This document shows positions 10,754-22,506 of a stretch of DNA of 64,000 bases, in pieces; the first letter of the stretch is position 1; every line of letters starts with the position of its first letter. The translations under genes and the position numbers were made by a program. The stretch spans positions 104,821,994 through 104,885,993 of the forward strand of contig CM058233.1 in NCBI GenBank assembly GCA_030180135.1, given 5' to 3'. The stretch is from Orychophragmus violaceus. Taxonomy: Eukaryota > Streptophyta > Magnoliopsida > Brassicales > Brassicaceae. Below the pieces are notes generated by a model. It was not told where the DNA came from, searched no databases, and worked only from the letters and a program-made list of their open reading frames with translations.

Positions 10754-13066
10754 ATGACGACCTCGATGACCTCGTCGACGTCAATTACTTCGCAGCGAAT
10801 CGAAGTTAGCTTGTTCGATGGATCCAGGGACTTCAGCATATGGAAGAAAAGGATGCTGGCGAATCTCACGGTACAAGGACTGAAAGATGTGCTGTTCGAG
10901 AAGGATCAAGACTCGCTGACCAAAGAAGAAGATGATAAAGATCCAGAGAAGTCAACAAAGAAAATTCAAGACGATGCCTCAAGATTAGAGCGAGATGAGA
11001 AAGCTCTTAATATGATCTTCATGTGCGTTGGAGATCGAGTACTCAGGAAGCTGGACAAGTGCGTCACCGCGGCTCAAGCATGGTCAACGCTTGACAGGCT
11101 CTACATGGTGAAGACGCTTCCAAACCGGGTTCATGCTCAACTCAAGGTATATTCTTTTAGAATGCAGGATACGAAGTCTATAGAGCAGAACGTGGATGAC
11201 TTTCTCAAACTCATTACGGACCTGAACAACCTAAACATTGACATCCCTGAAGAGGTACAAGCTATTTTGTTACTCAATTCCCTTCCAAGCAGGTATGATT
11301 CTCTCAAAGAAACCTTGAAATATGGTAGAGATGCAATTAAGCTAAAAGAGGTTGCTAGTGCTGCTAAGTCTAAGGAAACTGAGTACAAAGAGTCTGCTAG
11401 TTCTAAACCAACTAGTGAGGGGAACTTTGTAAGAGGTAGGTCCGAAAGTAGAGATAACAAAAACTCTAACTCTGGAAAGTATAAGAATAATAGGTCTAGA
11501 TCAAAGTCTAGAGATGGTAAACGTGTTTGTTGGATATGTGGAAAAGAGGGTCACTATAAGAAACAATGTTACAAGTGGATTGAAAGAAACAAATTCAAAA
11601 ATGATAGTCAAGGTGAAGCTGCTTGTGCTAGAGATGATGCTAACGACCTTGTTGGTCTTTTAGTGTCAGAATTGTGTTTGTCTACAGGTAATGCAGATCA
11701 AGATGAGTGGGTTATGGACACAGGCTGCTCCTTTCATATGACATCAAGAAGGGACTTATTCATAGACTTCAAAGAAACTGAGAATGGGAAAGTTAGAATG
11801 GCCAATAACACTGTTGCAGAAGTCAAAGGGATAGGTTCCATCAGGTTTCAGAATCCAGATGACACAACCTTTGTGTTGAATGATGTCAGGTTCATGCCGG
11901 ATATCTCCAGGAACTTGATTTCACTGGGATGGCTTGAAGGAAAAGGATGTGTATTCAAAGGAGGAAATGGTGTCCTGAAGGTGGTAAAAGGCTGTACGGT
12001 TTTCATGAAAGGTGTGAGAAGATCGTCTCTGTACATTCTCCAAGGAACAGCGAGACCTGCCTCATCCTACTCCACTGAATCAGAGACTCAGGATAAGCTA
12101 GATGATCACTCACAACTATGGCACAGCAGATTGGGCCACATAGGCCAGAAGGGACTAGAGGTACTATCAAAGAAAGGTTCTCTAAATGGTGACAAAGTAA
12201 CATACATCAAGTTTTGTGAAGATTGTGTGATTGGGAAGACTCACAGAGTCAGTTTCGCACCAGCACAGCACGTAACCAAAGACAAGCTGGACTACATACA
12301 CTCAGACCTGTGGGGATCACCCAATGTCCCTCCAAGTCTAAGCAAAAGCCAATATTTCATCACATTCACGGATGATCACTCCAGGAAAGTGTGGATCAAC
12401 TTCCTCAAATTCAAAGATGAAGCATTCAAATGCTTCTTAGAATGGAAACAGATGGTGGAGAATCAGTCAGACAGGAAGGTAAAGAAGCTACGGACAGACA
12501 ACGGCTTAGAGTTTTGCAATCAACGGTTTGATCAGTTCTGCAAAGACGAGGGTATTGTTAGACACCGCACGTGTGCCTACACCCCCCAACAAAATGGGGT
12601 TGCAGAGAGACTTAACAGATCAATCATGAACAAGGTCAGATGCATGCTTAGTGAGAGTGGACTTGGAAAGCAGTTTTGGGCTGAAGCTGCTGCTACAGCA
12701 GTATATCTCATCAACAGATCACCATCATCAGTGTTAGAATTCAAAGTACCAGAGGAAGTATGGTCTTCGGCCATGCCAAGTCTGTCAGGTTTGAGGAGAT
12801 TTGGGTGCCTCGCATATGTTCATTCAGATGATGGTAAGCTGAATCCAAGGGCTAAGAAAGGCATTTTCACAGGTTATCCAGAGGGGGTAAAAGGCTACAA
12901 AGTGTGGTTGTTAGAAGACAAAAAGGTCACAGTGAGCAGGAATGTTGTTTTCAGAGAAGACAAGGTCTTCAAAGACATTAAAGATGCCTCAGATGGTAAA
13001 GACGTGGGAACAGAACCCGCAGATAAGATTAGTTTGACATTCATGCTAGTCTTGATCCCACATTAG
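10754..13066 (+). pseudogene. copia gag-protease-integrase part of polyprotein
   Basis: The first ATG after the primer site is at 10754 (MTTSMTSSTS). The frame contains a gag domain, a CCHC zinc knuckle (CWICGKEGHYKKQC, about residues 258-271), the aspartic protease motif WVMDTGCSFH (about 318), the integrase HHCC zinc site (HSRLGH...CEDC) and the D,D,E core (SDLW, RTDNGLEF, NGVAERLNR). It then runs into a stop at 13064-13066. The reverse-transcriptase part continues in another frame, open from about 13033, so a one-base shift lies near 13028-13036. This is a break within pol, not at a gag/pol boundary. Confidence 0.9.
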
Positions 13067-14754
13067 ATACCTCTCAAGGTGGAGCACATACTGACAGTAC
13101 GCTGTATGAAATACCGGACACAGAGGATCTGGTGTCCAACATTCCAGGAGAACAAAGGCCTATAAGAGAAAGGAAGCCACCAGCTAGACTAGCAGATTAT
13201 GAGTGTGGCCTGAATGATGCAGTCAATGAGTATGAATGTCTAGTATGCTCAATGTCAGAAGATGGAAGCAGTGAGCCATCATCATACAATGAGGCTATGA
13301 ATGACCCTGATAGTGATAAGTGGTCAGAGGCAGCTGATGAGGAAATGAGATCACTAATGAAGAACAATACATGGATCTTGGTAGACAGACCGAAGAATCA
13401 AAAGACTATTGGATGCAGATGGATCTTTAAGAGAAAACCAGGTATTGCAGGAGTTGAGGAACCAAGATTCAAAGCCAGGTTAGTGGCAAAGGGCTTCTCG
13501 CAAAAGGAGGGCATTGACTTTACAGAAGTCTTTGCTCTTGTGGTAAAGCACGTATCAATAAGATATTTGCTATCTGCTGTAGCCCATTTCAACATGGAAC
13601 TACAACAACTTGACGTCAGGACTGCGTTTCTCCACGGCTACTTAGATGAGTACATTGTGATGGAGCAGCCAGAAGGTTACATTGACAAGAGATATCCTAA
13701 CAAAGTATGTCAACTAAAGAGATCTCTGTATGGTCTCAAACAGTCTCCCAGGCAATGGAACAAAAGGTTTGACGATTTTATGAAGAAAAACTCATACACC
13801 AGAAGCAACTATGACCAGTGTGTCTATTTTCGAGAATTGAAAGATGGCACCTACATATATCTTCTTCTATATGTGGATGATATACTAGTAGCTTCATTTA
13901 ACAGGGATCAGGTACAGAAGTTAAAGTCACTTGTAAGTTCAGAATTCGAAATGAAGGACCTAGGGGATGCTAAGAAGGTCTTAGGCATGGAAATTGCTAG
14001 AGACAGAGTTAAGGGTGGATTATGGATATCTCAGGAAGGTTATCTCATGAATGTACTTTCAAACTTCGGAATGGATCAATGCAAGGCCGTAGCAACACCT
14101 ATGGGTGCTCATTTTGAGCTCAAGTCTGCAACAGATAAGGAATATGCAGAACAAGAAGAGCTCATGGCCAAGATTCCATACCAAAGTGCTGTTGGGAGTA
14201 TCATGTATTCAATGGTGGGTACTAGGCCTGACTTGGCCTATCCAGTAGGGATTGTGAGTAGATTTATGAGCAAACCAATAAAGGAACATTGGTTGGCCGT
14301 CAAGTGGGTGTTAAGATACATTAAAGGAACTGTTGACACAAAGCTCAGTTTCAGGAACAGAGGGGAGTTTGTGATCAAGGGGTTTTGTGACAGTGATTAC
14401 GCAGCTGATAGGGATCAAAGACGATCAATCACAGGTGTGGTCTACACAGCAGGAGGTAATGTTGTAAGTTGGAGATCAACCCTTCAAAAGGTGGTTGCTC
14501 TTTCAACAACGGAGGCAGAGTATGTTGCACTTTCAGAAGCAGTAAGAGAAGGTGTTTGGTTGAAAAGGTTTGCAGAAGAACTTGGGTTTCCACAAGATTC
14601 AGTTGAGGTCTACTGTGATTCACAGAGTGCTATAGCATTATCTAAAAATGATGTTCATCATGAACGTACGAAGCATGTTGCGGTTAAGTATCATTTCATC
14701 AGAGACTTGATCAACAGTGGAGAAGTTCAAGTACTCAAGATTGCTACTGCCTAA
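13033..14754 (+). pseudogene. copia reverse transcriptase-RNase H part, ending at a nonsense codon
   Basis: The frame carries the copia RT core: GCRWIFKRK, the KARLVAKGFSQ region, LDVRTAFLHG, LKQSPRQWN and the catalytic YVDD at about 13870. RNase H follows (GFCDSDYAADRD, TTEAEY, CDSQSAI). It stops at TAA 14752-14754, where the element family normally continues with an ADIFTK motif; that motif is present in frame just after the stop, and a second stop follows at about 14838. So this copy has both a frameshift and a nonsense change and is probably non-autonomous. Confidence 0.9.
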
Positions 14755-14946
14755 AACCCAGCGGATATATTCACCAAAGTGTTACCAGTCGCAAAGCTCA
14801 AGGAAGCATTGAAGATGCTTCGGGTTACTAAAGACTAAATGAAGTTACTCATCCCATGGATGAGGTGTCCGGTCAAGGACACAAGGAGTTTCAGGTTCAG
14901 AAGCTCAAAGATATGAAGTTAGTTGATCTTGTCTAAGGTGGAGTTT

Positions 14947-15458
14947 TGTTGGAGTATAGACCAAGATCATGAGCTAGGTTGGATAGCTCAAGTCCACGAG
15001 TCAGAAAGCTCAAGATCACGGTTGGATAAGATTGGTCCAACGGCAAAGTTCAAGTTGCTAGAAGGTTTGTTAACGGCTCTTTAGTCCGTTAGAAGTCAGC
15101 TCAGATGCGTACACGTGTAGTGTCGAGATTAGACTTAGGTGATTGTATAAAATTCTATTAACCCGTTTTGGTTTACTCTCTCGGTTCAGAGTGTTGTTCT
15201 GAGAAAGAAAGAGAGAGAAACTAGCGGTGAGAGTTGTAAGCTCCGGCGAGCCTTTGTCGGTGGTGTTCTAGTGAATTGCTGGTCAATCCCAGCCCCGGTG
15301 AGTATAGCTCTCTCTCGGTTGAGAGAGGAGGTGAACACCGGGTGAACAATCTCTTGTGCCATTTTCTTTACTTGCTTTTCAGTTCTCTTTGATTTGCGAT
15401 TCTTGAGAGTTGATTCAATTGAGTTAAATCTGAGCTAGGATAGTATCTAGGTTTCACA
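14947..15458 (+). repeat. 3' LTR of copia element
   Basis: 512 bp, TG...CA, preceded by a purine-rich tract. Its downstream flank AGAAC matches the 5' flank. Confidence 0.96.
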
Positions 15459-15610
15459 AGAACCTTTCGGCCAATTGTTTAGATTCCATTTATTTCCCTT
15501 CGATATTAAATGAAGAGAGTCCGTCGGCCAATCACTTGATTCCATCTTGCTGCCTTGTGAGATTCATCCCTTTGGATCTTACATCAGATCTGGTAGTTGT
15601 CAATTGATTT

Positions 15611-16183
15611 CCAAATGAGATAATAGTCTACCTTGTAAGTACTTTCTCATACTGGTTTATGCTATATTTAGTAATGTTGACAGTTTCACATTTTAGAGAA
15701 CGTTTAAAAGTAACCATTATTCACATTTGGGCCTTGAGCTCTACGGCATTGTTACCCCAACCCTTTAAGTTTAAAAAAAAAAACAATTTTAATAGAAAAA
15801 ATATACTCAAACCATTCTTGATACTAAACTAATGATCATAAATCTTGTACCAATTGTATCATTTTTATTCCAGTCTCGATTAGCAATGTCATGAAATTAT
15901 TCAAAAGTGTACGATATTTCATCAACCTAATATTGACAATAATACATAATATAGAAAATACACTGTTAGATATATAAATCAAATACAGACAAAACTAAAA
16001 TATGATTTATTTAATTATTATTAGATGAATCTCATCATGAGGAAAAATACAAAATAACAATAAAGTGATTAGAAACTCTCTGTTAGAAATTAATTATCGA
16101 TCTCTGGAATTTATATTCCGATTGAAGAAACTTTACATTTAATTATATAATATCATAACATATATTAATAAAAAGTCATCCCT
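15611..16183. other. AT-rich spacer, nothing recognised
   Basis: Between the module linker and the stop codon of the next type B gene I see no gene, clear repeat boundary or RNA gene. Confidence 0.5.
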
Positions 16184-16512
16184 TTAACAATTATAGGTAC
16201 AACGACAGTTCAGAGGTCCAGGAACTTTAGGATCGTCTACACAATGTCCAACTCCATTGTACCCTGAGTAGCAGGTTTGACGGCATTCGACCCCGTCACA
16301 TGGAACTTTTGGGTAAACGGTTTTTTGACATCGCTTTCCCTCAGCTCTTTCAACCATTAAACAAGCTACAAAAAAGACATTGACATATAAACTTTGTATC
16401 TTTAGATTTATATGATAATATTTTCATATGTTTAGCTATTAATGGGAAATATGAAATTACCTGAGAACACAAGCATGAGTACAAGGAAATAAGAACATGA
16501 TAACTTGGCCAT
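16184..16512 (-). CDS. Type B defensin-like (LCR-family) secreted peptide, copy 2
   Basis: Exon 1 is 16512-16461 and exon 2 is 16365-16184, with GT-AG junctions, giving 77 residues. It has a signal peptide (MAKLSCSYFL...) and eight cysteines in the same spacing as the gene at 7640 (RC, PC, EC, TC, HC, NC, RC, NC). The GYNGVGHC and DDPKVPGP segments are identical to it, while the N-terminal half of the mature peptide is quite different (TVYPKVPCDGVECRQ). That pattern, conserved core with diverged loops, is common in DEFL families. A TATATATAG box lies about 40 bp upstream on the minus strand. Confidence 0.88.
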
Positions 16513-17322
16513 GATCAATATTACGACAAAACAAAGATACCGATGTTTATATGTCTATATATACTGGTAGTCAGGTACGAGGTGTTCTTTTTTTTCTTTG
16601 TTAAATTTTTTTAATCACATAATTAGAAGTATACGATAAATAGAAAATTTAAAAATCGTAGGGTTGTCTTTAATTGGTCGGCCGGAAAATAGGCATTTGA
16701 CTACTGAAAATAAAATCATCAGCTAATTATAGGAAAAATAAATCTGTGTTCTTAATGAACCGATCTATCTAAATAGACATGTGATGTCAAAATTTCAGGT
16801 GTTATAAAAAGAAACTAGGCATCTATTGTGGAAATTCAATTACTAATAATAGTATTATAATCCAATTAGTCTAATGTAATTGATGTGGTTTTGTTTTGTG
16901 CCCTCACTCTCTTTTTGGGGTACTTTTGAATGTGAAGAAAAAATGATTATAAAGTGCAACATGGTTTAAGTACGATACATAGAGAAAATATATTTATAGA
17001 ATAAATGCAGTTTTGTATTTGTTTTGAAAAATGTAAAAAAAAAAATTATATGTATCATAACTTTAAAAGCAATTTAAAAAAAAATGCATTTGAAAATGCT
17101 AATTTGTATTTACCATTCATGGCATTACCCTCAAATTTGTATCGAACCCTGAAGCCTGAGAAGCACATCATCACAAGTGAGGGATATTTTCGTGTGTTGT
17201 TTTCCTAAAAATAGTGATTAAATTATAAGAAAGAATGAAATCTCTCGAAATTTAGTCATACCACTTTAAGAAATCGTACAATTAACTGTTAAATATTACC
17301 ACAATGTTATTAAAATATTTAT

Positions 17323-17492
17323 CTAGCAATTATAGAGACAATCACAGTTAGAAGGCCCAGGAAACTTTAGGAATTAGGATCATCAAGACAATGTCCAATT
17401 CCATTGAAGCTCGTGTAGCAGCTGAAACGGCAATCAACCCCGATACATGCAGTTCCTTTGTCAATTCTTGTATGTCATCGCTTTCTCTCAGG
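17323..17492 (-). pseudogene. Type B defensin-like pseudogene, exon 2 only
   Basis: The complement of this stretch aligns with exon 2 of the type B genes (SCYTSFNGIGHC, then a terminal CLYNC in another frame). The first mature cysteine codon reads TGA, and an insertion of about ten bases after the DDP motif creates another stop and a frameshift. Exon 1 is missing: the homology ends directly at the poly(T) of a SINE (17493). The downstream flank is also homologous to that of the gene at 7245, so this was a full gene copy once. Confidence 0.85.
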
Positions 17493-17736
17493 TTTTTTTT
17501 TTTTTTTTGATAATCCAGAAATAAATCCCAGACCAAACAGTCCAGACTAATCCCCTGGGTCCAGTCAGGTCGAAGGCCAGTTTCACCTGAAAGGTTTTTC
17601 TTTGAGTCTTTGGTCCAATGCTCACGTTAGGTGTCCAGACGAGACATGTTAATTTTCGCATGGAGGAGGGGAAATCGAACCCGGATGGTGGTTGCCACCA
17701 CAGGCCCGTCCTTCCACTTGGACTACCTCGTCCGGA
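17493..17736 (-). mobile_element. tRNA-derived SINE, minus orientation
   Basis: It starts with a poly(T) run (the tail on the opposite strand). On the minus strand it ends in a head with the A box TAGTCCAAGTGG and B box GGTTCGATTTCC. It shares most of its length with the SINE at 2626-2855, including GGATTATC before the A-tail. No flanking duplication is evident, which fits later loss of the adjoining defensin-like exon. Confidence 0.8.
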
Positions 17737-19130
17737 CAGAATGACATATTAATGCATGAATTCTATTTAGGAATAACGATAATTATTTGAACTTAATAAT
17801 CATGCATAATTTTATATAGTTTATTTGTTCTGGTAATTTTAGTTATTTTAAGATTCGATATGTAATGTATTCATTTACTCTACTCGAATTCAAAAGAAAA
17901 TATTCTAAAAAGAATATAAGCATAATAGAGTGGTAAATTCTTATGTTTTTCTAAAATCATTTAATATCTCGCAAAAGAAGAGTTTTAGTACCACTCATTT
18001 GAATTCTATGGTTATGATGTGTTAGAAAATAACTACATGTGAGTGTACATATATTTGGGTTTCGAGTGAGGGCATTCGTCCCATATAATATCAGAGTTCT
18101 TGTTTTTAAGTGTTTAGTTTACTTTAGAATTTAAAAGGAATGGGACCAAACTGCTTTTGGAGGATATTGAATAATTTTGCAAAAACATATAAATTTTACC
18201 ATCCTATTCCATTTATCGTTTTCTGGATTTTTTTAATTAACGTGAAACAAATGAAGATATTAAATATATCTTAAATAAATACGAACCAAATTATTTTATT
18301 TTGGAGTAGACAACAGTCCGTTGTAGACTAAATTTATTTGTTCACAAAATTGGTTTACACTTGATCTATAACAAACTTATTTTATTTATTTTTGTTTGCA
18401 CTAACCTAAACCAAATATCACGAATGATAAATAAAAATTATGTTTACTGTTGGCAGACTAATCCATTTTAACTAATGCTATCATTTAAAATTTTAGTCAT
18501 CGTGACAAAGCTCTTTTTGGAGCTTACAAGAGAAGAGTTGGCACACCTCGACGCTTAAGGTCAATGGCATCAGAGAGAGCGACATATAGAGCTGCCGCAG
18601 CTCAGCTGCGTCTGCCATCACGAACCTTTTGATTGGCAATAATTTTGCCGGCAGCCCTCCGTCTCTCTACCCATTAATTCTATGTCGATGATGAACTTCC
18701 CTTCTTTGTTTTGTGTATGTTATTCCTATATAATATTCCGGTTTGTGGTATAAGCAGAGAAACTTAAAATAATTGATTTGATTATCTATATTATTAAAGT
18801 ATACTTATTTTTTATCATTTATTTGGAAAGAACTCCATTCTTAAGTGTGTTTGAGTTGTGTGTTTGAGTTGAAAGCTAGTAACAAATCCAAATTAACACA
18901 TACAAACCAAGTGAACGTCGTCCAGCGTTATACCCTATACAGGATTTGATAAAGTGTCTAATTGCTTAAAAGTTAAAACCATTTTGAGTCCATGATTTTG
19001 AGTTGAATGTCAATTAATGGGTTTTGAAGGACAGCCTTCTCGGCCCAATACAGTAACTACTAACTAGGAATCAGTAGAACATTTCATGAAAAAAGGTTCT
19101 ATCTATTGCCACATCATTAATTTTGCAACT
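17737..19130. other. Intergenic stretch upstream of DER1
   Basis: Mostly AT-rich without recognised genes. A GC-richer patch at 18490-18690 is open for about 48 codons in one frame (HRDKALFGAYKRR) and ends in a stop; it may be a decayed coding fragment of unknown origin. Nothing else stands out. Confidence 0.4.
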
Positions 19131-19139
19131 AAACTACCA

Positions 19140-19158
19140 CGTGGCTAGACATCATTGG
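19140..19158 (-). promoter_or_regulatory. ER-stress response element (ERSE) upstream of DER1
   Basis: On the minus strand the sequence is CCAAT, nine bases, CCACG, an exact match to the ERSE consensus CCAAT-N9-CCACG used by NF-Y with bZIP factors (bZIP28 type in plants). It overlaps a G-box palindrome CCACGTGG at 19137-19144. It lies about 130-150 bp before the DER1 start codon, where an ER-stress-induced ERAD gene would be expected to carry it. That it is functional is inference. Confidence 0.75.
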
Positions 19159-19289
19159 ATGGATAACGCAGTTGCAGAACCTGGAACGTTCTAGGTCGTT
19201 GTTTAATTTCTTAATTGGTTTAGTCTTTAGATTTGTACACTCATTCACATCTCGAAATCGAAAGCTCTGATCTTTGAAGCCGACTGAAT

Positions 19290-21074
19290 ATGTCTTCTCC
19301 TGGCGAGTGAGTCCTCTGTTTCTCTCTCCCTCTCTCTATCGACATTCATTTGTTTTCTTTTACTTGGCGTCGATTAGTACAAGGAAACTGGTTAGTTCTT
19401 GAATATATAAGGAATCATCTCATTGTCTCTTGAAGCTACGACTCCTGTGTTTGTTTTCTGTATGTGGTTTTGTGCTTAGAAACACAAATTTACTTCTGAA
19501 AGAATCCTTAGATGTTGATGATGTTGTGTCAGGAATGAAAGAACTAAACTTTCTGAGCTATCTCTGCTTTAGTGACATCTAGTGCGTTGAGTAGTAAAAA
19601 AATTGTTTCTTTATGTTGTGATAAGCTTATATGTTTAGCTGGTCTTGATGGCATGTCCTGATTACAAGTTTATAGATGGATGCTATATGTAATGTATACC
19701 TCAAGCTCGAGTTGTTTCTTATAGCATATGTTATTTGGTTGCAGATATTATAACTCACTTCCACCAATAACCAAGGCTTATGGTACATTGTGCCTACTAG
19801 CTACAACACTCACGCAACTGGGCTTAGTTGCTCCTATTCACATTGCTTTGATTCCTGAACTTGTTATTAAGCAGTTCCAGGTAACATCTTTTATGTTTTT
19901 GCTGTTGTGTCATGCTAAGTTCCTAATTCGTATTGCAATTTGATCTCTTTGATGTTTGCAGGTGTGGAGGCTGATAACAAACTTATTTTTCCTTGGTGGT
20001 TTCTCTATCAATTTTGGGATACGTCTTTTGATGATGTGAGTATTCATATATTAATATATGTATACTGAACCATTTCTTTTGGTATGACATCTTCTCTAAA
20101 CTGATTGCGCAGAGCAAGATATGGAGTTCTACTTGAGAAAGGGCCTTTTGAAAGGCGGACGGCTGACTTTTTGTGGATGATGATCTTTGGATCCTTGACT
20201 CTACTGGTATGTAACGCTCTCCTTGTAATCCTGTTCTAACCGATCATTGGTTCTCTGAGAACTAGAGTGTAGGTTATGGTACGCCACAATGTAGATATTA
20301 GCCTGTCCATAACTCTATTAGATCATCAGAAGCTATTAAACAGTTTAGTCAGTGTTAGTAATTTTTGGAAGATGTTATTGGTATTCTTCTGAGTCCTTGT
20401 TCAAATGTCAGGTTTTATCAGCCATACCCTTTTTCTGGACACCGTTCCTTGGAGTTTCACTTGTGTTCATGCTTCTTTATCTCTGGAGCCGAGAGTTTCC
20501 AAATGCTAACATCAGCCTATATGGTCTAGTCACACTTAAGGTATTGAAAGTGTTCCTGTCGTAATCATATTCAAGAACCTGTTCGAAAGGTTAACTTTTG
20601 AAAACTTGGAATGACTCCATAGGCTTTCTACCTCCCGTGGGCAATGCTAGCACTCGATGTTATATTCGGTTCTAAGATCATGCCAGATCTTCTTGGAATC
20701 ATAGCTGGACATCTATACTACTTCTTAACAGTTCTTCACCCTCTCGCCACCGGGAAAAACTACTTGAAAACCCCAAAATGGGTGTATCCTTGATTCAAGT
20801 TTCTGATTAGCTAGTTCCAAATGATTTCTTCTGTCTCTTTCGGGGTATTGTTTTTTTATTCTTGTGTTCCCTTGACTGTCTCAATAGTAATAAAGTGGTA
20901 GCAAGGTGGCGTATTGGAGCTCCAGTAGCAGCGGTTAGACAAGCAGGTGGTGTAGGAGCAGGAGGAGCCGTAGCTGGAGTAGGAGTTGGAGGAGGAGCGT
21001 ATGCAAGTGCTCGTGCCCCACCAGAGAGCTCGAACACCGCATTCAGAGGTCGATCATATCGTCTCACCGACTGA
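19290..21074 (+). CDS. DER1: Derlin-1 (ER-associated degradation membrane protein)
   Basis: Seven exons (19290-19306, 19745-19880, 19962-20035, 20113-20206, 20412-20540, 20623-20783, 20888-21074), all GT-AG and in phase, encode 265 residues. The protein starts MSSPGEYYNSLPP and contains the derlin core: the WRLITNLFF and NFGIRLLM segments, ARYGVLLEKGPFERR, and the WSREFPNANIS loop, with about four hydrophobic membrane spans. The tail is Gly/Ala-rich and ends FRGRSYRLTD. Derlins are rhomboid pseudoproteases in the ER membrane that help retrotranslocate misfolded proteins. Length and sequence fit A. thaliana DER1. The upstream ERSE suggests induction by ER stress. Confidence 0.95.
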
Positions 21075-21768
21075 AACCTCTCTAGTTTCTTCGTTTTCAT
21101 TCGGTGTATCATCATCCCAAATCCTTTGAAAACAATGCCACTAACAACTAGCAGGTAGCTTTGTGTTTTTGAGGAGCTCAGTGTTTGAACATATGTCCTT
21201 CGTAGGGGAATGAAAATCTATTGTTGTGGGGTTTTAATACAATGTTGTATTCAGAATGTTTAGTGCCTTTCTAAATGATATCTACAAGAAAGTAGGTTGT
21301 CCAGACAACATTTTAACCAAAGATATAAAAAAAAAATCAAAAAGTACTAAGATAATTTTAACAATCTTATCCTAATCAAATTGAATCAGATGAAAATCGT
21401 GACATAACCACAAGAGTTTGGTCGGAACAAGATATGATTTGTTATTGGTTGACCAAAATATAAAAATAAAAAACATAATTGATTACGAGTAATCATTTAT
21501 TCCGTTGGTGATCGTTATAAATAGGGAAGACGTGGCAATTACGGAAATAATTGATGATTAAGCTATAACAAAGGCGAAACTCGAGCAATCAATAATTGCA
21601 ATTATATTTTTGAAAAATATTGAGACGTAGGGCTGAGAATTCGTCTATGTGATCAAACGGTTGAAAATCATTCTTTTTCGCTAGCTCCCCTATTTATCTC
21701 AAGGAAAACGTCCCCACGCTGCTCATAACATAACGCAGAGAGAAAACAAAGGAGAGAAGAAGAACAAG
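21075..21768. other. DER1 3' end and PRF4 promoter region
   Basis: DER1 3' untranslated sequence probably runs to about 21270. The rest is AT-rich and serves as upstream sequence of the profilin gene. No other feature is recognised. Confidence 0.5.
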
Positions 21769-22506
21769 ATGTCGTGGCAAACTTACGTTGATGAGCATTT
21801 GATGTGTGATGTCGGAGATGGCCAAGGTCATCACCTAACCGCCGCCGCTATCGTCGGTCATGACGGTAGCGTTTGGGCTCAGAGCGCCAACTTCCCTCAG
21901 GTAATCCATTTTAATAATGTCATTGTGTATATCTGGATATCCTCATTTGATTATTTGTTTGATTTAGATCATATGAATCCATGATCTTGTTATATTCGAA
22001 TTCCATCAATCTCTATCTTATTTGTCGATCGATCCGAGATATACATTACGTTACGTTATCAATCCCAGCTATCTCAATCTGCCATCGTAATATTCCTAAC
22101 TCTCTTTTATGATATTGTTGATGATAGTTCAAGGGACAAGAGTTCGCTGATATAATGAAAGATTTCGATGAACCGGGCCACTTAGCTCCCACAGGGTTAT
22201 TTTTAGCTGGAGCCAAGTACATGGTCATCCAAGGCGAGCCAAACGCTGTAATCCGTGGCAAGAAGGTAATTATGTAACCCATTGATTATAACTTCATGAT
22301 CTTATATGTTATCCATACATATATATGCATGATAAAAGATGGTTGTATATTTTGTTGGATTGGTTCGATAGGGAGCAGGAGGAATAACCATAAAGAAAAC
22401 AGGACAGTCATGTGTGTTTGGGATCTATGAGGAGCCTGTGACACCAGGACAGTGCAACATGGTCGTCGAGAGGTTGGGTGATTACCTCCTCGAACAGGGT
22501 CTCTAA
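21769..22506 (+). CDS. PRF4: Profilin (PRF4-type)
   Basis: Three exons, 21769-21900, 22128-22265 and 22372-22506, give 134 residues. The N-terminal MSWQTYVDEHLMCD and the C-terminal VVERLGDYLLEQGL are the profilin signatures, covering the poly-proline-binding helices. The region between contains the GHLAPTGLFLAGAKYM block. The extra GDGQGHH loop after CDV makes it three residues longer than the neighbour at 25021 and is typical of pollen-class Arabidopsis profilins. Profilin binds G-actin, polyproline proteins and phosphoinositides in the cytosol. Intron positions are identical to those of the second profilin, so the pair arose by tandem duplication. Confidence 0.95.

Larger units (their letters stand above)
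10192..15458 (+). mobile_element. Young Ty1/copia LTR retrotransposon, coding frame broken
   Basis: Two 512-bp LTRs (10192-10703 and 14947-15458) begin TGTTGG and end TTTCACA. A 5-bp duplication, AGAAC, lies at 10187-10191 and 15459-15463. A primer-binding site TTGGTATCAGAGC (initiator tRNA-Met type) follows the 5' LTR, and a purine-rich tract (AAGGTGGAG) precedes the 3' LTR. I count two base differences between the LTRs, which indicates a recent insertion. Domain order is gag, protease, integrase, reverse transcriptase, RNase H, i.e. copia. It interrupts the defensin-like module between its conserved linker halves. Confidence 0.97.
8071..16512. repeat. Defensin-like module, copy 2 (segmental duplication)
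   Basis: This is the second copy of the module starting at 2355. It is uninterrupted from 8071 to 10191, split by the copia element (10192-15458), and continues at 15459-15610. The type B gene at 16184-16512 completes it. A (TTA)n microsatellite lies just upstream, at about 8013-8040. Confidence 0.85.

Noticed and set aside
13028..13066. Programmed ribosomal frameshift in the copia element
   Set aside because: The shift lies between integrase and reverse transcriptase, copia elements use a single frame there, and the same copy also has a nonsense codon.
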